Positions 9,701 through 16,142 of a DNA stretch of 64,000 bases are shown here, in pieces. The stretch covers positions 124,001 through 188,000 of the forward strand of contig NZ_JANCNS010000003.1 in assembly GCF_022570735.2 (NCBI RefSeq), read 5' to 3'. This stretch comes from Christiangramia oceanisediminis (GTDB taxonomy: Bacteria; Bacteroidota; Bacteroidia; Flavobacteriales; Flavobacteriaceae). Every line of letters begins with the position of its first letter. The first letter of the stretch is position 1. Both the position numbers and the translations under genes were made by a program. The notes below the pieces were generated by a model. That model had not been told where the DNA came from, did not search any database, and was given only the letters and a program-made list of their open reading frames with translations.

Positions 9701-10187
9701 TACCAGTCCGGGATTTGGCGGAGCATACTGGCAATATTTCGAGGACCTGGACAAGATCAAAGATCATAATGACGGGCCTTTAAGCATAGAAAAAGAACTT
9801 TACCTGAACAGAAACGGGCTTCTAAAGAAGATCGACACACAAACCCCCTTGAAGCTTGGAGACCTGGTTAGCGTTCGGCTTATAGTTAGGAGTTCAGCCA
9901 ACATGGACTTTATTCATTTAAAAGACATGAGAGCCAGTGGTTTTGAACCTACCGATGTGCTTTCAGAATATAAGTACCAGGACGGGACTGCCTATTACCA
10001 GAGTACGAGGGATGCAGCGACGCATTTCTTTTTCGATTCGCTGCCAAAGGGTACCTATGTGCTGGAATATACGCTTAGGGCGAACAATGCCGGAACTTTC
10101 TCCAATGGAATTACCAGTATCGAAAGCATGTACGCTCCCGAGTTTTCTGGCCATACGAAGGGAATAAAGGTGGAAATCAGGGAATAA
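3780..10187 (+). CDS. Giant alpha-2-macroglobulin-like protein with inserted SusC-type regulatory and plug modules
   Basis: A 2135-residue exported protein. The ATG at 3780 gives a signal peptide (MKKFISGCMFLLSLVCQAQE, cleavage probably after CQA); an in-frame TTG at 3774 adds two residues. An extended helical N-terminal part (about 20-370) precedes macroglobulin domains, including RGIYRPGQTVHFKG near residue 575. The conserved ETAFFFPDL / TPEALSSWRFRLLAHTRDW segment is at about 1373-1405 and the thioester motif CSEQ at 1599-1602 is intact, so it can in principle bind attacking proteases covalently, as this family does. Unusually, about residues 1181-1360, where the bait region is expected, hold a carboxypeptidase-regulatory-like domain (GVITDEDGLPLPGVTVIITG), a DEVVVVNY linker and a fragment resembling the SusC plug (IQIRGMSS, PLYVVDGKI, ALYGARAKNGVVIITTKAG). 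No beta-barrel follows. No PbpC-like partner is adjacent; the convergent neighbours are SusD and SusC. Confidence 0.9.
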   Translation: MKKFISGCMFLLSLVCQAQEQDAFEDLWRKTDSLELVGRTATADSIVQEIIDRSMQKNRNAELLKAKLYHYKFHQLNHEDSEQYILDDVNRSIANLPVPYSNLLQSYKAEFLEEYFSSNRYRMRNRSEVVDPEQTNLLTWSLPALKDSILGAYSKSLENKEILIETPVEDIAVLLNEKAYNRDFQPSLLDLVSRRALELYSDSSFFTEEFGEEDFDWKDPKLMSAAAEFTSIDIPQKKTSAFLKLNLYQNLEAMHLDNKQVDALIYWSLERMKFIKEKADSEATDSRFVEVLKSQSDKYAGRKIQAYIQYELANQYYLFGNAEDRDPDANWLPMAVEITDSIIENHPNTQSAQNARRLRTAIKMPSLDSKIPEFLAPQEYGRIFLSYKNVDSLYVKIGRIPFDIARNYNYRQRDSLVKRHASKINDSSLVVLPGPEDHQTHSTEVLLKGQPAGSYLVYLSDPQGNNSYGFYQVSSLSVSETRFDQHTVLNVRERTNGKPVGNTEVISQGSRVSTRNWGKTNTKGKIRVNNQGGTNWYYFNFIKDKDTLFSPYSRNRYYRNSDDREMHARTLFFLDRGIYRPGQTVHFKGVLLKNENDSTSTVPNEFVPVYIEDPNGSEIEEFRYKTNEYGSFTGSFKIPETGITGEFNIYSEEDTDSETPFWNEIWDEGEYFYNYTGFSVEEYKRPSFEVVFDSINKSFELNEEVSISGNVSSLMGAPIPDVWVNYEIKRERFVNDWWYRYYSEEVVIETDSVTTDENGDFNITFKAIAEKDLLDDPDLIYRYSISASATDITGETREKETSVKLGNKNLLAVLEIDENFSPGDSINMSLSTTNLNDNRIPVTGEFRIFKLRSPASTTRPRLWYAPEFNLISKEEFKRYFPEEPYEEAIKPEEQPKEELVYEANFESTGLFEDEIRIPEDWKPGNYLIEVDATNNSSTTSLKKLLRLSEAEKDENTKERLLASVLNEESIRQDENISLKILTAYKDLVLNVSVYDGYEEIYSKDHTVNRKKLLNIPLKNFQNNEILVQISGIYQNSVLEIKLNLNLEQEAASIQISTKTFRNKIQPGIEETWSFSIRDDKDRIPDTEILASMYDASLDQFKKSNWKTDPGFYQQRTYFPTFTHATTGQVENFKNNFPRIYRYRTANLSFDQLSSFGFNFGINNDWQYRRYINQKKNESKKLEGNIRGVITDEDGLPLPGVTVIITGTTTGTTTNFDGEFALNAKVGDYLTISNLGFTTEEVLLVDTRRIYISLREDSAALDEVVVVNYDQEAMEETPMMLAGAAAGLEMQAGEAIQIRGMSSENGETPLYVVDGKITTEIDLVPNDILSMEVLKGAEATALYGARAKNGVVIITTKAGVQQLENVETRKNLDETAFFFPDLKLNESGELEFSFTTPEALSSWRFRLLAHTRDWTTSKLQKTVQTQKELSINPNPPRFLREGDSIIFKAKISNLSSETLTGNATLKLFNAINMQPVDLAMENGEGMRSFSVKSSQSEVVTWKLYVPDTIPAVTYRVLASAGDFSDGEENMLPVLKNRMLVKESIPLFVRSGETENFSFESLRNQDSESLQNHLFSFEYTSNPAWFAIQSLPYLMEYEHECSEQIFSRIFANSIGHKIVSSNPKIADVFESWKENGALESELDKNKDLNAILLNETPWVMDAKGQAAQKQRVGNLFDTNRINQKLKENIQKLRLLQNSSGAFPWFSRGRDNWYITQYIVSGMARLKELGIELEAEEVLRNAISYLDSEFRYRESQLDSEAGKKAFYGSRFALRYLHARKDHLNKFEFPANMKSLVDSLVRVQKKNWLELPLYDKAQLALVLEKFGENETAKNILISLKEQAVRSDEYGMYWKENQSSWFFSRTAVETQAKIIEAFDKVLKETESIEEMKIWLLQNKRTNHWSSTKATTQASYALLMSGNDWLEVSENTAISLGGKPLPKAKLEATEKEAGTGYFRLNWQAEEITKDLGDIQIKNENTSPGFGGAYWQYFEDLDKIKDHNDGPLSIEKELYLNRNGLLKKIDTQTPLKLGDLVSVRLIVRSSANMDFIHLKDMRASGFEPTDVLSEYKYQDGTAYYQSTRDAATHFFFDSLPKGTYVLEYTLRANNAGTFSNGITSIESMYAPEFSGHTKGIKVEIRE

Positions 10188-10405
10188 TCAGTAAGTAAGT
10201 AATTTCAGGAACCAAGCGATATTTTTAACAAAAGCTGGTTCCGGAAAAGGCTAAATGCGATAGGGATTAAATTTCTTTAATCCTTCACCTGGAATTTGGA
10301 AAAGAGAGATCAAGACCAGGCTAATTTTAAAAGAACCGGCTAATAGAATTATTAAATACTTGCATTAAATCGTGAGGCTTACTTCTTAGCTTTGGATAGT
10401 AATCA
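10188..10405. other. Intergenic region between convergent genes
   Basis: About 220 bases with no supportable gene. An imperfect inverted repeat is visible (GGAACCAAGC near 10209 against GCTGGTTCC near 10238), but no T-run follows it, so I do not call it a terminator for the macroglobulin gene. Confidence 0.4.
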
Positions 10406-10440
10406 TAAAAAAACCCTCAACTTTTACGTTGAGGGTCTCT
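10406..10440 (-). terminator. Rho-independent terminator of the SusC/SusD operon
   Basis: Perfect 9 bp stem (10413-10421 with 10428-10436) and 6-base loop, followed in the minus direction by a run of seven T. It lies 30 bases beyond the SusD stop. There is no T-run on the plus side, so it serves the minus strand. Confidence 0.85.
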
Positions 10441-10468
10441 GGTTAATTCAAAAAGTATTGAATTGAAA

Positions 10469-12115
10469 TTAATTTTGATCTGATGAACTCAGGTTTGGAT
10501 TCGCGTTGATCTCGGCAAGCGGGATCTTAAAGATCCAGTCGTCGTTGATCGAAGGTCTTTCGATCTGGAAGGCGTTCTGGTAGAGAACTTCAGAAGCTCC
10601 GGAACCACCATCCGCGGCATGGTCTATACCTTCATCCCATCTGATGTGGTTGGTATAACCAAATCCTTCTCCCCACAATTCAAGTCTCCACTGGAACTTA
10701 AGGTGTTCGAAAAATTCATCTTCTGAAGCGAAAGAATCATTCCAGGCGCTGTCTCTTGCCTCCGCAAGAGGCCTTAAGGCTTCAATGGCCCCGTCCAGAT
10801 CACCCATCATTAGTTTAGCTTCAGCCTCGATCAGGTACATTTCAGAAGCACGCATATAGATCACATCATCCGGATCAATGGTACCCGGGTTTGCCTGTTT
10901 CAACTTGAAATGCATATAAGGATGTGTGTTATGACCTGAAACCAATCCATAGGTATCTTTGATCTCAGCTATAGCAGCATCGAATTCTTCTTCAGTTTCA
11001 TAAAGAGGATTCACGTTATTGGCCCAACCACCGTTACCATTGGCTGCTGAAGTATTAGAGTTTGGTGCATCTGGTAAAAATACATCTCTTCTATAATCTG
11101 TTTCAGGAATGGCATCTACCATTCTACGATCGGCAATTTTAGGATTATTCCTTATCTGGCTACCGTTAAAGGTGTTACTGGCCAGGTAGAAATAAGATCT
11201 AAAGAAGGTTGTTTCGGCCTGGATCACGTGGCTTCCCCAGATCACTTCTGAAAGATTGTTCGTGTTAAATCCAGTTTTCCAGTCGTCCTCACCTAAAAGG
11301 GCATAACCTTCCCTGGCCATTTGAGCGGATTCAGCAGCTGTTGCCCAGTCTCCTTTAGATAGCGCCCATCTGGCTTTTAAACCATAGGCTACGTCTATAT
11401 TCAACTGAGATTTCGCTTCAGCTCCACCTCCGGATCTTCCGGCTCCATTTTCAAAGGCCGAAATGGCAGCATCAAGGTCAGCGCCTATCTGGTCATAAAT
11501 TTCCTGAACCGTTGATCTTGGCTGACTGGTAAAAGGCGATTCTGAAGAGAACAATAATGGCACTCCAGGATCAGAAGCCGGGTCACCAATTAGATAGCCT
11601 TTGGCATAATGCTGAACCAAAGACAAATAAGCATAGGCTCTATAGGTATAGGCCTGTCCCAGGATCGAATTCAATTGAGCAGTTTCAGAAAAATCACCCT
11701 CAGTAATCCCATTGATCAACAGGTTCGCATGCAGGATAATATTATAGCGGTGATACCACAGCAATTCGGTAGTTAAAGAGGTTTGATCTGTATGTTCATT
11801 CCACTGCATTACAGAGCGCCAGGACAGGTTATTGGCATTGGCTGAATGAATCAAATCTCCAGTTAGATTATCACCCATTGGCACCCAATAATGATTGTTT
11901 GCCCTTGCGGTATTCCCGCCCGGAAAAACCGTTTGGGATTGAGAATATAATCCACGGTGAATCCCGTTTAGTACCAATTGCATATTTTCCTGACTGGACA
12001 GTGCATCTGCTGCAGAGATAGCGTCTGTAGGCGTTCTTTCGAGGAATTCCTCGCTACAGGATGTGATCGATATTGCAAATAATATCAGAACACAATATTT
12101 GAATTTATTTATCAT
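10469..12115 (-). CDS. SusD/RagB-family outer-membrane lipoprotein
   Basis: A 548-residue surface lipoprotein of the SusD family, the glycan- or peptide-binding lid of a SusC transporter. The N-terminus is a lipoprotein signal (CVLILFAISITSCSEEFLER, acylated Cys in ITSC) followed by the typical SusD opening EEFLERTPTDAISAADAL. RagB/SusD features include the TPR-like YTYRAYAYLSLVQHYAKGYL and the C-terminal block LYQNAFQIERPSINDDWIFKIPLAEINANPNL, shown here only by its ends QIERPS and IPLAEINANP. It starts 19 bp after the SusC stop. No glycoside hydrolase, sulfatase, sigma/anti-sigma pair or hybrid sensor is adjacent, so the substrate cannot be predicted. Confidence 0.93.
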   Translation of the reverse strand: MINKFKYCVLILFAISITSCSEEFLERTPTDAISAADALSSQENMQLVLNGIHRGLYSQSQTVFPGGNTARANNHYWVPMGDNLTGDLIHSANANNLSWRSVMQWNEHTDQTSLTTELLWYHRYNIILHANLLINGITEGDFSETAQLNSILGQAYTYRAYAYLSLVQHYAKGYLIGDPASDPGVPLLFSSESPFTSQPRSTVQEIYDQIGADLDAAISAFENGAGRSGGGAEAKSQLNIDVAYGLKARWALSKGDWATAAESAQMAREGYALLGEDDWKTGFNTNNLSEVIWGSHVIQAETTFFRSYFYLASNTFNGSQIRNNPKIADRRMVDAIPETDYRRDVFLPDAPNSNTSAANGNGGWANNVNPLYETEEEFDAAIAEIKDTYGLVSGHNTHPYMHFKLKQANPGTIDPDDVIYMRASEMYLIEAEAKLMMGDLDGAIEALRPLAEARDSAWNDSFASEDEFFEHLKFQWRLELWGEGFGYTNHIRWDEGIDHAADGGSGASEVLYQNAFQIERPSINDDWIFKIPLAEINANPNLSSSDQN

Positions 12116-12134
12116 AGTTTTATTTTTTTATCGT

Positions 12135-15100
12135 TTAGAAAGAAAGATTTACACCTACTGAAACAATTCTTGGCGGAGAGAAGTCATCTCCAGGAGAAGT
12201 TCCTGCCAGGTTATATTGAGGATCAAGTCCATCTCTTTCACTACCTAAATATAAGTTTTCTCCGGTTACTGAAATACGTAGATTGTCAAGACCTAAAGCT
12301 TCGGTGGTGTCACCACTAAAGTTATATCCAATATTCACGTTCTTCAGTGCCCAGAAAGATGCGTCGGTCAGGAACCTGTCAGATTGAGTACGTACCAGGT
12401 TAGGATTTCCATTTTCCATTCTTGGAACATCGGTAATATCGCCTGGCTCTCTCCATGCATTTAAAATATCAGGATGTAATGAGTTACCATAACTTCCGCT
12501 ATGCATCATTCCAGCATATGCGTTATCAAGTACAGTTCCACCTACCCCATAAGTGATCAGGAAGTCGAAATTGAAACCCTTATAGCTAAAGCTATTGGCA
12601 ACCGAACCAAGAAGATCAGGAATTGAAGAATCTCCGGTATATGCCTGCTGGGTTTCCTGCCAGTCATTGGTAGTTTCAATATTTCCATTCTCATCAAGAA
12701 CCGGAACGCTTTCCCCATTCTCATCATCTTCATAAACATAGAATAACTGGTCTCCTGTTTCTGGATCTACACCTGCAGTTCTCAACAGGAAGAAATCAAA
12801 CCTGGAACGCCCTTCAGCCCATCTTTTACTTCCGTTGATAAAAGGATCTGGCAAGAAAGTGATCTCATTTTTAAAGGTAGAAGCCTGTAAAGTTAGATTC
12901 CAGTCAAAGTCATCCCGGTTTATAAGATTAGCGGTAAGAGCCATTTCTAAACCGGAGTTATACATATCCCCAAGGTTTACCGGTACCTGGTTTAAACCAT
13001 TACTCAGGGCAATCGGTAAATTATACAACAGGTCGCTGGAATTTTTTCTATAGTATTCAAAAGACCCCTCCAGGAAATTATCGAATAGAGCAAATTCTAA
13101 AGCAACATCAAAATTCTCTATGGTTTCCCATTGAAGAGCGGCATTCCCGATATCGGTAAATAGAATTGCCGGGTTAGCTGCGTTAGAAGTAATGGTGAAT
13201 CTTGCCTGGGATAGGTAACTGTCACCAAGATCGTCATTACCAACTTCACCATAAGATGCTCTAACTTTCAACTTATCGATAAACGATACGTTGTCCATAA
13301 AGCCCTCCTGGTCAATCCTCCAGGAGGCCCCTACAGAGTAAAAGGTACCCCATCTACTGTCCATTTGAAAAACGGAAGAACCATCACGTCGTACCGAACC
13401 GCTTAAATAATATTTATCTTTAAAGTTGTAATTGGTTCTCAGGAAGTATCCCTCAATTCCTTTATCAAAGGTTGCTCCGTCAAGATCTACGATATTTGAA
13501 AAGTTTGCGAATTCGAAAATCCCGTTTGCAGCCTGGATCGTTTTTAGGCCATCCATATCAGAGATACTTCTATCGAAACTTTCATGACCAGCAGTAATAT
13601 CAACATTATGATCACCAAAACTTTGGTTATAAGTAAGGATCTGGTTGAAGTTTTCAATATCCCTCCGAGCTCGAGTCTCGCTCAGACGCCCATCAGGCTG
13701 AGCATCACCAATAATCGCATTTTCGTATTCTCTTTCCCAAAGTTCACTAATGTCACGTCCATAGTTCAACCTTATGTTTAATCCTTCTATGATTTCATAT
13801 TCGCCAAATAGCCGGACCCCGTAGTAGTTATCCTTATCCCGCTCATTATTAAGAAGTAATTCCTGAATGGCATGACGTCCCTGGTTAATAGGTCTGGAAC
13901 CTATGTTATATTCAGGAAAACCTTCCCCGTTATCGAAAACCGGATTTCCAAAATCATCTAAGACAATATTTCCGTCAAGATCATTCACGTATACAGGATA
14001 TACTGAACCTACCCCTAAAGCAAAACCAAATGGATTTACAATGCTACCCGTACCTGCTGAACTTGGGCCTCTGGCTTCTGAGATGGTAAGATAAGTATTA
14101 CCACCTACCTTAAATTTATCGGTTACATCAAATTCAGCATTTAACCTACCGGTAAATCGTTCGAATCCTGAGGTGATCACATAACTTTCTTCATCCAGAA
14201 ATGAGGTTGAGAAATACACAGTATGGTCTTCTCCCCCTGCCGAAACATTCATATTATAATTGGTTCTTATTCCGGTTTGGGTCAATTCTTCGAACCAGTC
14301 CAAACTTTTATAAATAACCTCTGCATCAGGATTCAATTGTCCATTTACCCCAACGATCTGGTCATTTGGCACGTTAAATGGATTATATGCCAGCTGATTA
14401 TAGATATTATCGCTTGCAAATTGTGGATCTCCACCACCGGCACTGGAGTTTTTAAGCGCTTCCCACATAATTTCATAATATTGACCAGGAGATATCTGAT
14501 CGTAGAAAGAAACTCCATTGGTCACAAAACCTGTTTGAGCAGACAAACTAATTCTGGTTTCTCCGGCTGTACCGCTTTTGGTTGTAATGATCACAACCCC
14601 GTTCGCAGCTCGTGAACCGTAAAGGGAAGTAGAAGCAGCATCTTTAAGTACTGTGAAGGACTTAATATCTTCCTGGTTGATCGCACTAAGACTTCCTTCG
14701 AACTGAACTCCATCTACAATAAACAATGGATCGGTATCACCATTCAGGGTACCTACCCCACGAATTACGATTCCTGGTGATTCACCAGGTCCCGCAGGAG
14801 AAGTAAACTGTACCCCTGTAGCCTTACCTTCTATCGCTGCAATTGGAGAAGTTACGTTCCTGGTTTCAAGATCGGCAGCACCAATCACGTTCGCAGATCC
14901 GGTAAAAGCTTCCTGACTTGTAGTACCATATGCAACAACTACCACCTCTTCTAGAGTAGCACTATCCAGCTGCATGGTTACATCAATAATACTAACAGAA
15001 CCTACCGTATATTCGGCCTGTTGCATTCCTACAAAAGAAAAAACCAGGACATCCCCCTGCTCCGCCTGAATAGAATAATTTCCATCAAAATCGGTTTGAG

Positions 15101-15257
15101 TACCTGTGTTGGTTCCTTCTATCAATACGTTCACCCCAGGTAGCGGCAAACCGTCTGAATCGGTTACCGTTCCGGTGACCGTCTTTTCCTGCGCAAGACC
15201 TACTTGGGTCACTAGCGCAATTAGTAAGATTAGAATTAATCGTAGTTTTCTTTTCAT
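12135..15257 (-). CDS. SusC/RagA-family TonB-linked outer-membrane transporter
   Basis: A 1040-residue TonB-dependent importer that forms the barrel beneath SusD. Order: signal peptide (LRLILILLIALVTQVGLAQE), carboxypeptidase-regulatory-like domain (TVTGTVTDSDGLPLPGVNV, about 25-95), linker LEEVVVVAYGT, plug domain (about 110-225) with IVIRGVGTLNGDTDPLFIVD and SLYGSRAANGVVIITTKSG, then a beta-barrel ending in the aromatic terminus IVSVGVNLSF, as expected for BAM-dependent insertion. First gene of a two-gene operon with SusD. Its regulatory domain and plug closely resemble the module found inside the convergent macroglobulin gene. No FecI/FecR-type regulator is adjacent. Confidence 0.94.
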   Translation of the reverse strand: MKRKLRLILILLIALVTQVGLAQEKTVTGTVTDSDGLPLPGVNVLIEGTNTGTQTDFDGNYSIQAEQGDVLVFSFVGMQQAEYTVGSVSIIDVTMQLDSATLEEVVVVAYGTTSQEAFTGSANVIGAADLETRNVTSPIAAIEGKATGVQFTSPAGPGESPGIVIRGVGTLNGDTDPLFIVDGVQFEGSLSAINQEDIKSFTVLKDAASTSLYGSRAANGVVIITTKSGTAGETRISLSAQTGFVTNGVSFYDQISPGQYYEIMWEALKNSSAGGGDPQFASDNIYNQLAYNPFNVPNDQIVGVNGQLNPDAEVIYKSLDWFEELTQTGIRTNYNMNVSAGGEDHTVYFSTSFLDEESYVITSGFERFTGRLNAEFDVTDKFKVGGNTYLTISEARGPSSAGTGSIVNPFGFALGVGSVYPVYVNDLDGNIVLDDFGNPVFDNGEGFPEYNIGSRPINQGRHAIQELLLNNERDKDNYYGVRLFGEYEIIEGLNIRLNYGRDISELWEREYENAIIGDAQPDGRLSETRARRDIENFNQILTYNQSFGDHNVDITAGHESFDRSISDMDGLKTIQAANGIFEFANFSNIVDLDGATFDKGIEGYFLRTNYNFKDKYYLSGSVRRDGSSVFQMDSRWGTFYSVGASWRIDQEGFMDNVSFIDKLKVRASYGEVGNDDLGDSYLSQARFTITSNAANPAILFTDIGNAALQWETIENFDVALEFALFDNFLEGSFEYYRKNSSDLLYNLPIALSNGLNQVPVNLGDMYNSGLEMALTANLINRDDFDWNLTLQASTFKNEITFLPDPFINGSKRWAEGRSRFDFFLLRTAGVDPETGDQLFYVYEDDENGESVPVLDENGNIETTNDWQETQQAYTGDSSIPDLLGSVANSFSYKGFNFDFLITYGVGGTVLDNAYAGMMHSGSYGNSLHPDILNAWREPGDITDVPRMENGNPNLVRTQSDRFLTDASFWALKNVNIGYNFSGDTTEALGLDNLRISVTGENLYLGSERDGLDPQYNLAGTSPGDDFSPPRIVSVGVNLSF

Positions 15258-15284
15258 CTGATATAGATTTGAATTAGCCTAGAT

Positions 15285-15292
15285 CAAATATA
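15285..15292 (-). promoter_or_regulatory. Probable -7 box of the SusC/SusD promoter
   Basis: On the minus strand this reads TATATTTG, an exact fit to TAnnTTTG, 27 bases before the SusC ATG at 15257. A convincing TTG at -33 is missing, which is common for regulated promoters in this phylum. Confidence 0.5.
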
Positions 15293-15299
15293 CCAATAA

Positions 15300-15676
15300 A
15301 TTGTTAAGAACAGAAGTTTTTCTTGTGTTTTATATTCACAATTTGTTAAAAACTTAATTTAAATTTAAAGAAACAAGAGTTTTAGCAAATTTTTACATTG
15401 TTCTTCCGAATCAAAAAAACCAGCATTTTTGTAATAATGTCAACTCAAAAACCTTCTGTTCAGTGAAAAATTTCCTGTAGGTTAATTGCAAATCCTGGAG
15501 AAATTATACGTAAGTGGAGAGGTAGGTGACCTAAATTTCAGGATTACCTCCCTGCGGTAGGTGCCCCTGAGTTGAGGAAGCCAGAAAAAAGCCCGCAGAC
15601 TATCGCAGCCTGGTCTTTTTGCCTGGTCTTTTTGCCTGGTCTGCAGCCTGAAAGCAAGCCTTCGCTTGAGACCAAC
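15300..15676. other. Gene-free region upstream of SusC
   Basis: The SusC-proximal half (to about 15480) is AT-rich with no reading frame or clear structure. The distal half is richer in G and C; an open frame there (15482-15691, minus) has no recognisable protein character. It contains a short tandem repeat listed separately. I see no RNA gene here. Confidence 0.4.
15608..15642. repeat. Short tandem repeat, 13 bp unit
   Basis: The unit GCCTGGTCTTTTT occurs at 15608-15620 and 15621-15633, followed by a partial third copy GCCTGGTCT at 15634-15642. It looks like slippage in non-coding DNA. Confidence 0.7.
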
Positions 15677-15711
15677 AAAAAAGCCCCGCACTAATGTGCA
15701 GGGCTTTTTTT
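15677..15711 (-). terminator. Terminator hairpin after tRNA-Pro
   Basis: Stem AGCCC-C-GCAC (15682-15691) pairs with GTGC-A-GGGCT (15696-15705) with one mismatch and a TAAT loop. A-runs and T-runs flank both sides, so it can work in either direction; it begins 8 bases past the tRNA 3' end. Confidence 0.75.
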
Positions 15712-15712
15712 G

Positions 15713-15787
15713 TCGGGGTGGCAGGATTCGAACCTGCGGCCTCCTGCTCCCAAAGCAGGCGCGATAACCGGGCTACGCTACACCCCG
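15713..15787 (-). tRNA. tRNA-Pro (anticodon UGG)
   Basis: The minus strand folds into a 75-base cloverleaf. Acceptor arm CGGGGTG pairs with CACCCCG, with discriminator A (complement of 15713). The anticodon stem CCTGC/GCAGG encloses the loop TTTGGGA with anticodon TGG, and the T-arm has the GGTTCGAATCC core. CCA is not encoded. A near-perfect palindrome lies directly upstream and a degenerate copy of the tRNA 5' end occurs further upstream. Confidence 0.97.
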
Positions 15788-15809
15788 ATAAATAGCTAAA
15801 GCTATTTAT
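15788..15809. repeat. Palindrome abutting the tRNA-Pro 5' end
   Basis: ATAAATAGCT (15788-15797) and AGCTATTTAT (15800-15809) form a perfect 10 bp inverted repeat with a 2-base spacer, immediately next to the tRNA 5' end and followed by TCAATATT. Its position suggests a transcript-processing or promoter-region element, or part of a mobile repeat; the sequence does not decide. Confidence 0.6.
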
Positions 15810-16142
15810 TCAATATTCATTATTTAAGATTCCTTATCTATTTTAAAAGTAGACCGGGAACCGGGCGGAGTTCATCCTGATCCCGCGTATGCGGGATAAG
15901 GGCTACACCCCGAAATTGCTTTCGCAATTCATTCAATATTTTTTATTCAAAATTCAGGATTTGCTTTACATCGATTCAGGTCGATAATCATGCAAAACCC
16001 GAAGAACTTTTATCACCAAAATTGGCCTTTCAACCTCAATTGGGCGGCAAATATAATAATAATTAAACGCTCACAAATAAAAGTTTCAAATTTTTATATC
16101 TTAGATCACCTAAAAAATATATCCAAGTCAATTTACAATGCT
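15810..16142. other. Gene-free region with degenerate tRNA-Pro 5' end
   Basis: Positions 15901-15940 repeat the layout of the tRNA-Pro 5' end: GGCTACACCCCG, then a short palindrome AATTGC-TTTC-GCAATT, then CATTCAATATT. Just before it, 15879-15899 form a separate inverted repeat, ATCCCGC/GCGGGAT, where the anticodon arm would be. The rest of the tRNA is not recognisable, so this is a remnant or a repeat carrying a tRNA end. The remaining bases up to the dehydrogenase ATG are AT-rich and presumably hold its promoter, which I cannot pinpoint. Confidence 0.5.

Noticed and set aside
10209-10246. Terminator for the macroglobulin gene
   Set aside because: An imperfect hairpin exists but is not followed by a T-run.
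15482-15691. 69-codon minus-strand frame between SusC and tRNA-Pro
   Set aside because: Runs through the 13 bp tandem repeat and into the terminator hairpin; composition not protein-like.
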